From Dokdonella_A sp963834755 (GTDB lineage: Bacteria > Pseudomonadota > Gammaproteobacteria > Xanthomonadales > Rhodanobacteraceae): DNA of 64,000 nt. The translations under genes and the position numbers were made by a program. This document shows positions 44,183-51,512 of this stretch, piece after piece (positions within the stretch are counted from its first letter, which is position 1; every line of letters starts with the position of its first letter). Under the pieces are notes generated by a model that was not told the DNA's origin, did no database searches, and worked only from the letters and a program-made list of their open reading frames with translations. The stretch covers positions 1 to 64,000 of the forward strand of contig CAWICQ010000011.1 of the NCBI GenBank assembly GCA_963834755.1, given 5' to 3'.

Positions 44183-44695
44183 TCAACGTTCGAGCCATCG
44201 CCGGTGCAACTCGTGGGCGGGTTCATGCGAACGATGTTCGCGTCTCTCGGCCAGTCGGTCGGCGAGCCACTCGCACCACTCGTTGAAGCGAAGATTGTGT
44301 GTCGTCGTTCGATAATGTTGCGTCCATAGTCTTGCACGCGACCAGAAGACCACAGCTATGCCACCGATCAGATCATCGATTGTTGCGAGCGGAACGAGTC
44401 TTCGAAACACCATATAGCCTATGGTCTCCAGCCGTATGCTGAGTTCGAAGAGTGCCTGTTCGACAGCTGCGCCCCGCACGACGACCTGATCGAGGGTGGC
44501 ACCAGGAGGAAGAGCGGAGACGACGCTAAGCGCACGTGTCCAGTTCTCACTTTGGGTGGTCTGGATTACGGCAATGGCCGCTTGATCTTGCCTCGTGCGA
44601 TTGGCGGCTCGGACTTGTAGTCCGGTAAAGACGAGAGCGCCAACGATGCAGATCGTTGAGACCAGATTCAGCGCCGAAGCGAGATCGAGATGCAC
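44183..44695 (-). CDS. Single-TM membrane protein
   Basis: About 170 residues from a GTG at 44695 with AGGGGAAG before it; the frame is open upstream to 44848. One N-terminal membrane segment (LNLVSTICIVGALVFTGLQV) is followed by a helical soluble domain (AIAVIQTTQSENWTRALSVV, EQALFELSIRLETIGYMVFR, RARLWTQHYRTTTHNLRFNE). The layout resembles DUF4760-like proteins, but the match is weak. Alone between small genes. Confidence 0.5.
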   Translation of the reverse strand: MHLDLASALNLVSTICIVGALVFTGLQVRAANRTRQDQAAIAVIQTTQSENWTRALSVVSALPPGATLDQVVVRGAAVEQALFELSIRLETIGYMVFRRLVPLATIDDLIGGIAVVFWSRARLWTQHYRTTTHNLRFNEWCEWLADRLAERREHRSHEPAHELHRRWLER

Positions 44696-44804
44696 GGTCG
44701 TCTTCCCCTGACCCAGGCGGGAGGCGTGGGAACCTTCTCTGGCCGCCGATGCTACTGCTAAATCACGCCACCCTATTCTCGCCCCATAGGCCCTGAGACG
44801 CATC

Positions 44805-44987
44805 CTATGCGGCGAGCCGATACTCATAGTACGGCCGCTCGCGATCATCGAGGATCGCGTACATCTCCGCCAGATCGCTCTGCTTCGGATCGGGCACGGG
44901 CACCTGGCAGTGAACGGTGCCGCGGGGCGCGTCCCACGCCGGCATGAAACGATCCAAGAGTGCGGCGCGAATCAGGCGTCCTGACAT
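44805..44987 (-). CDS. Small hypothetical ORF
   Basis: 60 residues from the ATG at 44987. No recognised motif. It starts 14 bp after the stop of the FlgO/TPR gene and could be cotranscribed with it. Its reality is uncertain. Confidence 0.3.
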   Translation of the reverse strand: MSGRLIRAALLDRFMPAWDAPRGTVHCQVPVPDPKQSDLAEMYAILDDRERPYYEYRLAA

Positions 44988-45000
44988 ACTGAAACGCTCG

Positions 45001-46782
45001 TCAATGGGTCGCGCAAACTGCGGCATAGTGCGGATCGCTCGTCTTCATCCGCTTGACGAGATCGACGAACGCCGTATCGCAATGCAGCGGACCCAGCGCC
45101 TTGATCATCGTCGCCCACTCAGCTTGGCCGGAGCGATCGGTCATTGCAAAGCGGTCGAGATACGGCACGACGCGTTGCGAGTCGCCCAGCAGGACCAGCA
45201 GGGACGGTATAACGTAGACTGCGAACGTGTTGCCGCTCTGCGGATCGTAACTGCTCTGCGGACCGAACGTGGCCAGACGAGCGGCGACGGAGTGACGATC
45301 GCCGTGTCCTTCGAGCGCATCGAAGACATCGCCGACCAGCGGCATCGCACCCGGATTGGTCAGGTGCGCGTAACGCTCGTAGAGCGCGCGTGCGGCTAGG
45401 TAGTCGCCGGAGAACAGGGTCGCAAAGGCGGTGGTCTCGAGGCAGTTCTGATCCTGCGGCGACGTCTTCAGCGTTGACTCGCAGAGCGCGATCGCCTCGG
45501 CGTAGCGACCCATTGCGATCAGCACCATAGCGTGGTTGTTGGCGATGATCGAAGCGCGCGGATCGAGTGACGAGGCGCGTTCGAGCATCGCCAATCCGCC
45601 GTCGAGATCGCCTCCCGTCCAGAGCGAGTTGCCGAGCCACTGGTACGCCGTGGCGAACGACGGCCGCAACGCGATCGCGCGACGATACAGCGCTTGAGCG
45701 GTGCGGCGACGACGGTCGCCGTCCGCGAGATAGCCGAGCACAACGTAGGTTTCCGGTAACCCCTGGTTGAGCGTCAGCGAAACCTCGGCATTGTCGCGCG
45801 CGAGATCCAGTGCATCGTTGTAGGCGATGCGCGCGGAAAAGTCCGGCAGGATCGTGTAGGTCAACGCAAGGCCCGCATAGGCTTCGGCAAATTCCGGATC
45901 GGCGGCGATCGCACTCTTGAAATTCTCGGCTGCGGCGACCAGCGATGCTTCGCCGCGCGTCTGCCAAAGGCCGAGGCCGCGTAGGTAGAAATCGTTCGCT
46001 TGGACATTGCGCGTCTTCTTCGGCGTGGTCTCGTCCGGTCCGTCCATTTTCACCTTGAGCTCGTTCGCGATAGCGGCGGCGATCTCGTCCTGTATGGCGA
46101 AGATGTCTTTCAGTTCGCGATCGTATGTCTGCGACCAGACGTGGTAGCCGTTGCTGGCGTCGATCAGCTGTGCCGTGATGCGTGCGCGATCGCCCTGCTT
46201 GCGTACGCTGCCTTCGAGGAGCAGTCGCACGTGAAGCTCCTGCGCGATCTCGGGCGCCTCGTGTTTTCCGTCGCGGAACGAGAACGACGATGTGCGCGCC
46301 GCGACGCGAAGCTGCGGAATCCCAGCGAGAACGTTGAGGATTTCCTCGCTGATGCCGTCGGAGAAGTAATCGTTGTCCTTGTCGCCGCTCATGTTGACGA
46401 ACGGCAGAACGGCGATCGATCTGGGATCGGCTATGGGGTTCGCGGCCAAGCCGCTCGCGTTCGACGCGACTGTCGCTTCGCTTGGCATGGGAGCCAACCG
46501 CCAGAGCGCCGCGCCGCCTATCGCCAGAAGCAGAGCGAGAATCAGCAGTTCCGCACTGGTCACACGCTGCGCGCCGCGCTCGCCGTGGTACCAGGCCAGT
46601 ACGAGCGTAACGAAAAAGCCGAGCGCTGCGCCGATGATGACCAGCCGGATCGTCTGCTCCGGCCAGCCGAACCGCTGCGAGATGATGTCGAGTATCTGTA
46701 TGAGGGCGAACGACGCGGCGATGTAAGCCAGCGCCCACTGAACCAATTTGCGTTCGCGTAGGCGCCGGAAGAAATCCGTCAC
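45001..46782 (-). CDS. Membrane-anchored FlgO-like/TPR protein
   Basis: About 593 residues from a GTG at 46782 (open upstream to 46884). Near the N-terminus two or three membrane segments (LAYIAASFALIQILDII, LVIIGAALGFFVTLVLAWY, LLILALLLAIGGAALWRL) follow a short LRERKLVQW cytoplasmic stretch. A FlgO-like domain (about 120-270: RSIAVLPFVNMSGDKDNDYF, EEILNVLAGIPQLRVAART, LLLEGSVRKQGDRARITAQL) and TPR repeats (about 310-520: YRRAIALRPSFATAYQWLG) follow. This architecture is common in Xanthomonad-type bacteria, sometimes with a winged helix or adenylate cyclase domain in front; here neither is present. Signal unknown. Confidence 0.75.
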   Translation of the reverse strand: MTDFFRRLRERKLVQWALAYIAASFALIQILDIISQRFGWPEQTIRLVIIGAALGFFVTLVLAWYHGERGAQRVTSAELLILALLLAIGGAALWRLAPMPSEATVASNASGLAANPIADPRSIAVLPFVNMSGDKDNDYFSDGISEEILNVLAGIPQLRVAARTSSFSFRDGKHEAPEIAQELHVRLLLEGSVRKQGDRARITAQLIDASNGYHVWSQTYDRELKDIFAIQDEIAAAIANELKVKMDGPDETTPKKTRNVQANDFYLRGLGLWQTRGEASLVAAAENFKSAIAADPEFAEAYAGLALTYTILPDFSARIAYNDALDLARDNAEVSLTLNQGLPETYVVLGYLADGDRRRRTAQALYRRAIALRPSFATAYQWLGNSLWTGGDLDGGLAMLERASSLDPRASIIANNHAMVLIAMGRYAEAIALCESTLKTSPQDQNCLETTAFATLFSGDYLAARALYERYAHLTNPGAMPLVGDVFDALEGHGDRHSVAARLATFGPQSSYDPQSGNTFAVYVIPSLLVLLGDSQRVVPYLDRFAMTDRSGQAEWATMIKALGPLHCDTAFVDLVKRMKTSDPHYAAVCATH

Positions 46783-47094
46783 GACAGGCTCATCCGTGGA
46801 ACGCTCGCATGGCAATACCCCGACGGTGCGGTCGGCAGGCTCGGTTTGGCATCGTTCCCCCGAAGACAGCGTCGATTGTGGCACATCGAGCTATTGGCAT
46901 GGCGCGCCGACGTTTGTACCGGGCGGTCCCAGGGTCGACCGGCGCACCACATCTCCACTTCGTTTAATTGTCTCAGACTCCGTGTAGGCAACTAAGAGTC
47001 TGCGACGCCTTCACCCTTTGTGGAAGATCCTCCTATGAGTTCGAATCCAAGCCGCCCCGCCACCGGCCTAGCGGGTTGGAGACGGCGTCTCCGG
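46783..47094. other. Intergenic stretch before the IS3 remnant
   Basis: No gene or repeat recognised over ~310 bases. Confidence 0.35.
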
Positions 47095-47310
47095 ACTGCG
47101 AGGATTCGCCCCGAAATCCGGCGAAGGAAGCGCAGCGGCATCCGGCCGACGCACGTCAGGAACCATCTCGAACGCGACTTCGCGGCGCTGGAGCCAAACA
47201 CCAAATGGGTGACCGACGTCAGGTACGTTTACACCGCCGAAGGCTGGCTGTATCTGTGCATCGTGCTTGACCTGTTCAATCCAACCAGCGGGCGAGGCAT
47301 GGCGCATGTT
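47095..47310 (+). mobile_element. IS3-family transposase remnant
   Basis: The frame reads RPTHVRNHLERDFAALEPN, KWVTDVRYVYTAEGWLYLCI and VLDLFNPTSG, the start of an IS3-type integrase core with the first Asp (VTDV) and second Asp (VLDL) of the DDE triad. The rest of the transposase is missing. It is cut off at 47310 by the left end of the 920-bp duplication. Confidence 0.75.
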
Positions 47311-47312
47311 GC

Positions 47313-48229
47313 GTTCGGACCAGGGCCATTGACGCTCTGTGCGCGACGGAAAGCGAGTCGTAGGTCGCTACGTGTCGCGGCGCAACAGTTCGCCCGGCGA
47401 TGACTGCTTTCGACCCTAAGCGGACATTCGATGTGAGCGACTTGATGGGTGCAACCCCGCCTCCGTTCGGCACAGGCTGAGCGGACACGGCGCCTTGGCG
47501 CCAGATTTTGAATGCAGCGTTATCGTAAACTGGCGCATGCGAACCGGGTGGAGAAGGCGCAATTGTCAGACCCACAACCACTGGAGGCGAGCGACCTTGC
47601 CGCGCAACCGCCCTCTGCCACACCGCTCCCTGCCAACCGACACTGGACCGACGCCGTCCTGTCGATCTCGGCCATCGTCATCTCAGCGATTTCGCTATGG
47701 GTTGCAATCGATACAAATAAGACCAACCGCCAGCTGGTTGTGGAGGCTTCGTGGCCCTTCCTGCAAATCTACGCCAGCGGCGCTGGCGGCGGCAACGGAG
47801 GACAGAGGGTATTGTCCCTGAACGTCCAGAATGCGGGCGTCGGACCCGCCAAGATCGAAACGTTCGAATTGTTCTGGAGCGAAAAACCGTATCGGTCCTC
47901 AGCAGATCTCATGAAAGATTGCTGTGGGTACGTGCCCGGTAGCAATCGATCAGACGCGGAGAATGCACTGGGCACCAGCGAAGTCGCCGGAACCGTTTTG
48001 CGAGCGGGCGATAACGTGCCGATCATTCGGTATGTGCTGACCACCGAAAACGCCGCGACCTGGAACGTCTTCAGTGCTCAACGATTCAAGCTCAACTACC
48101 GAGTCTGCTACTGCTCAGTCTTCAACGAATGCTGGTTGAGCAATAAACAATCGGTCGGCGATCAGCAGAATCTGAACCCGCGCAGCGTAAAAGTGTGCCC
48201 GCGGCCAAGCCTCCCCTACGCCGAGTGAT
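47313..48229. repeat. ~920-bp direct duplication, copy 2
   Basis: Second copy of 7604-8522, about 39.7 kb away in the same orientation. It starts GTTCGGACCA, contains the border motif GGCCATTGACGCTC at 47324-47337, and ends after the membrane-protein stop. Confidence 0.9.
47563..48228 (+). CDS. Single-TM membrane protein, copy 2
   Basis: 221 residues from the TTG at 47563, chosen to match copy 1 (GGAGAAGG before it). The frame is also open to an ATG at 47512. It differs from copy 1 at only a few residues. The same proline-rich tail, membrane segment and Cys-containing domain are present. Both copies being intact suggests recent duplication. Confidence 0.6.
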   Translation: MSDPQPLEASDLAAQPPSATPLPANRHWTDAVLSISAIVISAISLWVAIDTNKTNRQLVVEASWPFLQIYASGAGGGNGGQRVLSLNVQNAGVGPAKIETFELFWSEKPYRSSADLMKDCCGYVPGSNRSDAENALGTSEVAGTVLRAGDNVPIIRYVLTTENAATWNVFSAQRFKLNYRVCYCSVFNECWLSNKQSVGDQQNLNPRSVKVCPRPSLPYAE

Positions 48230-48307
48230 CGGCGCATGATTTCCGTCTGGTTGCTCACATACAAAGCGTGCCGCCGTCAGGGAGCGACAGCGCGCGCCAT
48301 TCTCGGG

Positions 48308-48649
48308 CTACGCGGTCGCCATCCTTTGAATGGATTCCGGCGGCACAGGCACGGCTGCGAGCCACTGATTCCCTTCGATGACACGGTACTTGTCGATGCA
48401 TCCGCAAGTGGCGGCTTGTTGCATCGCGCTAAGAACGGCCCATGCGGTTCTGGCGCAACGACGTTCGCCTTCCGTGGAGTCCACGACTACGTCGTACCGC
48501 CGAACGTTTCGCCGCCCAGAATCCGCTTCGACAAGCCGGAACTTCAGCCTGGCGTCTTGTACGAGCGAGGGCAAATCCTTGACACGCGAGCTGACTTCGA
48601 CAGTCGCCACACGGCGCCATTCGCCGAAGGGATTGATGGTGAGTTGCAT
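48308..48649 (-). CDS. Hypothetical protein
   Basis: 113 residues with GAGGG ahead of the ATG at 48649. No signal peptide. The sequence (INPFGEWRRVATVEVSSRV, LVQDARLKFRLVEADSG, CARTAWAVLSAMQQAATCGC) has a beta-alpha feel but no recognised motif. Position between a duplication end and repeat R6 suggests accessory DNA. The overlapping plus-strand frame at 48236-48850 is less convincing. Confidence 0.4.
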   Translation of the reverse strand: MQLTINPFGEWRRVATVEVSSRVKDLPSLVQDARLKFRLVEADSGRRNVRRYDVVVDSTEGERRCARTAWAVLSAMQQAATCGCIDKYRVIEGNQWLAAVPVPPESIQRMATA

Positions 48650-49169
48650 AGCACGCCCTCTTGTGAAGGCATCCGCCTAATCCGGCGGCGCAAACGATTG
48701 CGGCTGTCAGCGAACGAGCTGGCTGGGAAGCCCAGTAGCGGGAACCCTCGGATCGAGAGCGCTCGTTTCGTGCGGAGGCAGGATGGAAAGTTGCCGAGAG
48801 AGTATGCGCCTTCGCTCGTTACGGAATCGATGAGCGTGCAGGAAAAATAATTCGCTCGCTACGTGGGCTCCCGTACATACACGAGCGGTCGTTGCGACGA
48901 TGATGCCGCTGTCGCTTGCCGAATCAACATGCCTTGGCGTATTCCCATGCATGTGTCCGCCGGCGGACTCTTCCCTTTAACTTTCCGCAGAGCAGTTCGT
49001 CGAGAGACGCGCACGCTATGCGGATTTTTTTTGACAGAATCCCCTGAATAATTTCCAGCTATACGTTGCCGTTCTGCCACGGCAACAAGCGCGCAAACTC
49101 TTTTCTGACTGCCTGATAGCATTCGCACACCATGCGTTCCAGGCGCGGTCGATCGAGGACTCGGATGCG
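48650..49169. other. Intergenic stretch before R6
   Basis: No gene is supported. Near 49000-49060 there are weak echoes of the R middle (GAGAGACGCG; CCCCTGAATAATTTCC), suggesting an older, decayed repeat piece. Confidence 0.4.
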
Positions 49170-49560
49170 GACCGCCTGTTCGTTCCCCTGTTCGTTCCCT
49201 GCTCTTTCCCTGTTAGCTTCTCTGTCCGCCGCGGAAAAATTCGCTTCTCTGCGGCCCCGATTTGGCGCCCTATCTCGCTCTCCTGGCGCATGCTGCCGCG
49301 CAGCCACCCGTCCGAGACGCGGAATTCCCTGAAAACGTCCCTGGTAACGGGAATTTGGTTGCGGAGACCGGTTCGCGCGAAGCTGCGCACACAGCCAGTC
49401 ACCCGCCGGTTTGGAGATCGAGTCTCTGCACCGGCTTTTTTATGCCCGAAGTCCCCGCGACTTTCGCGGAACGCGACCGGACTCTTGCGGGCCTCCCCTT
49501 TCGCGATGCGTCGAATTCCGCCCGCCGTCTCTTGATACAGCTTTCGCGAGTCCGGGGTAG
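49170..49560 (+). repeat. Dispersed repeat R, copy R6 (diverged)
   Basis: Four iterons (GTTCGTTCCC, TGTTCGTTCCC and so on to 49225), then TTCGCTTCTCTGCGGCCCC, TTGGCGCCCTATCTCGC, GAGACGCGGAATTCCCTG, TAACGGGAATTTGGTTGCGG, AGACCGGTTCGCGCGAAGC, CTGCGCACACAGCCA, the hairpin at 49405 and a diverged right half to about 49560. All blocks are in R5 order. Confidence 0.75.
49405..49441 (+). terminator. Terminator-like hairpin of repeat R6
   Basis: GCCGGT pairs with ACCGGC across an inner stem and is followed by TTTTTT. The outer stem differs from R0 and R5, yet pairing is kept. Confidence 0.6.
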
Positions 49561-49689
49561 CCCAGAAACCGTCAATGCGTTTTGCCCGCAGGAGACCAGA
49601 GCCTGCCATGCTCAGTCGCCAAGGAAACCGTGAAGGCTTTCGGGACGCTCTTACGTATAGGTGAGCAGATACGCTCACAAATAGAGAGA

Positions 49690-50610
49690 ATGTCCATGAG
49701 ATTACAGGGTCTCACGATCATCGCATCGCTCCTGTTGGCAACATCGACACCTTCCGCGCTGGCCGGTACACCGACGGACGGCAACGTATATGTCGGCGCC
49801 GCGTTCGGAACGCACAACGTGTACAAGGTCGACTTCAGTTACGACGGCGTCGCTACGATGACCGCCCACGCGACGGTGCTGGCGACTCTTCCGACGGCCG
49901 CCGACGCGATGATCGTGCCGGGCGGAGACATCATCGTCGCCGGACAGGGGAGCAACGTTTACAGAGTGAATTCAGTCACCGGTGCGTTCACAACTGCCAA
50001 CTCCGGCAACAATGGCAATACCGTGTCGCTGGATCCCAGTGGAGCTAGCGTCTGGATCGGCTGGACTGACACCAGCCCCTCGCAAGTTCCGCTCGATCCG
50101 TTCGGCAACGGCACACCTCACTCGGTCGGCGGCGACGATGCAACGATCACCTCACTCGCGTTCACGCCTGCCGGCGTCTTTTATTCGAATGGCGGAACGG
50201 GGACCGGAAACTTCGGCAGTATCGATATGGCGACGTTCACGACGACCCGCCTTCTCGCTGCGACGTTTGCCGATACCGTCCACTACGACCGCTTCAGCAG
50301 GAGCTTGATCCTGGCCGGAACAGGGCACGCGATCCAGCTAAACCCGGCTGCGCCTGCGACACCGATCAGCATGCGCGACGACACCGGTGCCGGTGAAAAT
50401 TACTTGATGCTGCGCCCTGATGGACGAGGTCATCTGTTCGGCACGCGTTACGGCGGCGGCGACCGCCTCGTGCTGGTCGACTACTCGGCGACCGGATTGA
50501 TTGGCGACCCGAGCTCGATCATCGTCAGCGCGCCGATCATGGATGGCTTGTCGGGCGGCGTGGCCGTGGACACGTCGATTCTGGCGGATGGTTTCGAAGC
50601 CCTTCCTTGA
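49690..50610 (+). CDS. Exported beta-propeller-like protein ending in ILADGFEALP
   Basis: 306 residues from the ATG at 49690 (49696 is also possible). A signal peptide (LTIIASLLLATSTPSALA) is followed by propeller-like blades (GNVYVGAAFGTHNVYKVDF, SNVYRVNSVTGAFTTANSG, NFGSIDMATFTTTRLLAATF, GLSGGVAVDTS). The C-terminus, ILADGFEALP, is a variant of the IFANGFDP ending. Exported; function unknown. Confidence 0.6.
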   Translation: MSMRLQGLTIIASLLLATSTPSALAGTPTDGNVYVGAAFGTHNVYKVDFSYDGVATMTAHATVLATLPTAADAMIVPGGDIIVAGQGSNVYRVNSVTGAFTTANSGNNGNTVSLDPSGASVWIGWTDTSPSQVPLDPFGNGTPHSVGGDDATITSLAFTPAGVFYSNGGTGTGNFGSIDMATFTTTRLLAATFADTVHYDRFSRSLILAGTGHAIQLNPAAPATPISMRDDTGAGENYLMLRPDGRGHLFGTRYGGGDRLVLVDYSATGLIGDPSSIIVSAPIMDGLSGGVAVDTSILADGFEALP

Positions 50611-50948
50611 GGCGACGCGTTGACTGAAGGCGACTTCGAACGATTCTGGCGAGGCAGCGCTAGCGAAGACGCCGCGTTTGCCGTTTCGGCGAGGAATTTG
50701 CCGGTTCGCTGGCTCGCGCATAGCTGTCCGCGTGGCCGAGTCGCCAGGACGTGGGCGCGGAAGCGGCGCACCGCCTTTCCGCATGTTCCAGCGCCAGACG
50801 CCGGCGCCGCTTGGATTGCGCCGACTACGTGTTTGGCGCCCGCTCGGTTTACAGTACGCTCCGTGGGATAGGCGCGCCGGCCGTCCGCTGGTTCAAACAG
50901 CATGCGTTTCGACGGGCCGCGCTTGATGGTCGGAATGCCGCGGAACGC
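50611..50948. other. Intergenic region upstream of the sigma factor
   Basis: No supported gene over ~340 bases. It must hold the promoter of the sigma factor-kinase pair. Confidence 0.4.
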
Positions 50949-51512
50949 ATGCCCCAAGTCGCCGCTATCGCGAATTTGCTGGAGAACGTCGACGCCGGCG
51001 ATATCGAGTCGCGGCAGCGTCTGTTCGCCTTGATCTACGAAGACCTCCGCAAGCGCGCGCGACGCTTGCTCGCCGCGCATGAAACGAGTTCGCTCAACAC
51101 GACGGGTCTCGTGCACGAGGCTTACGTGAAACTGGTGGCTATGCCGCTATCGGTCGAGAGTCGTGCGCACTTTTTTCATATCGCGGCTACTGCGATGCGG
51201 CAGATCATGGTCGATCACGCACGCCATCGCCAATCCCAGAAACGTGATCGGCGAGTCGCGGTGACACTCGATGCCGATGTCGCCGATCCGGATACGTCGC
51301 GCGTCATGGACATGCTCGCTCTGGACGGCGCACTCGAAAATTTGCGTGTGGAAGGCGAGCGGCTGGTGCGCGTCGTGGAATTGCATTTCTTCGCCGGCTT
51401 GAGTTTTCCGGAAATCGCCGATCTGTCGTCGGTATCGCTGAGTACCGTCGAGCGGGAATGGCGGGCCGCGCGTGCATTTCTCTATCGGTCGATGCGAGAC
51501 GTTCGGCCATGA
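50949..51512 (+). CDS. ECF-type sigma factor
   Basis: 187 residues from the ATG at 50949. Region 2: LIYEDLRKRARRLLAAHETS, LNTTGLVHEAYVKLV, HFFHIAATAMRQIMVDHARH. Region 4: LVRVVELHFFAGLSFPEIAD, SLSTVEREWRAARAFLYRSM. The H-E-A-Y-(V/L)-(R/K)-L pattern and HFF-h-A-a-x-x-M-R-x-I-(M/L)-V-D-x-A-R motif match the Sig-70_X6 group of ECF-like factors. Its stop overlaps the start of the Ser/Thr kinase gene (ATGA), a pairing common in this lineage, where the kinase is thought to regulate the sigma factor. Signal and regulon are unknown. Confidence 0.85.
   Translation: MPQVAAIANLLENVDAGDIESRQRLFALIYEDLRKRARRLLAAHETSSLNTTGLVHEAYVKLVAMPLSVESRAHFFHIAATAMRQIMVDHARHRQSQKRDRRVAVTLDADVADPDTSRVMDMLALDGALENLRVEGERLVRVVELHFFAGLSFPEIADLSSVSLSTVEREWRAARAFLYRSMRDVRP

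Noticed and set aside
48236..48850. 204-residue plus-strand ORF
   Set aside because: Arg-rich, no family-like motif, and it overlaps a better minus-strand candidate with a good ribosome-binding site.
28830..49560. CRISPR array suspected from repeated units (TCCCTGTT iterons)
   Set aside because: Units are 11-12 bp, degenerate and without spacers of CRISPR length; no cas genes.
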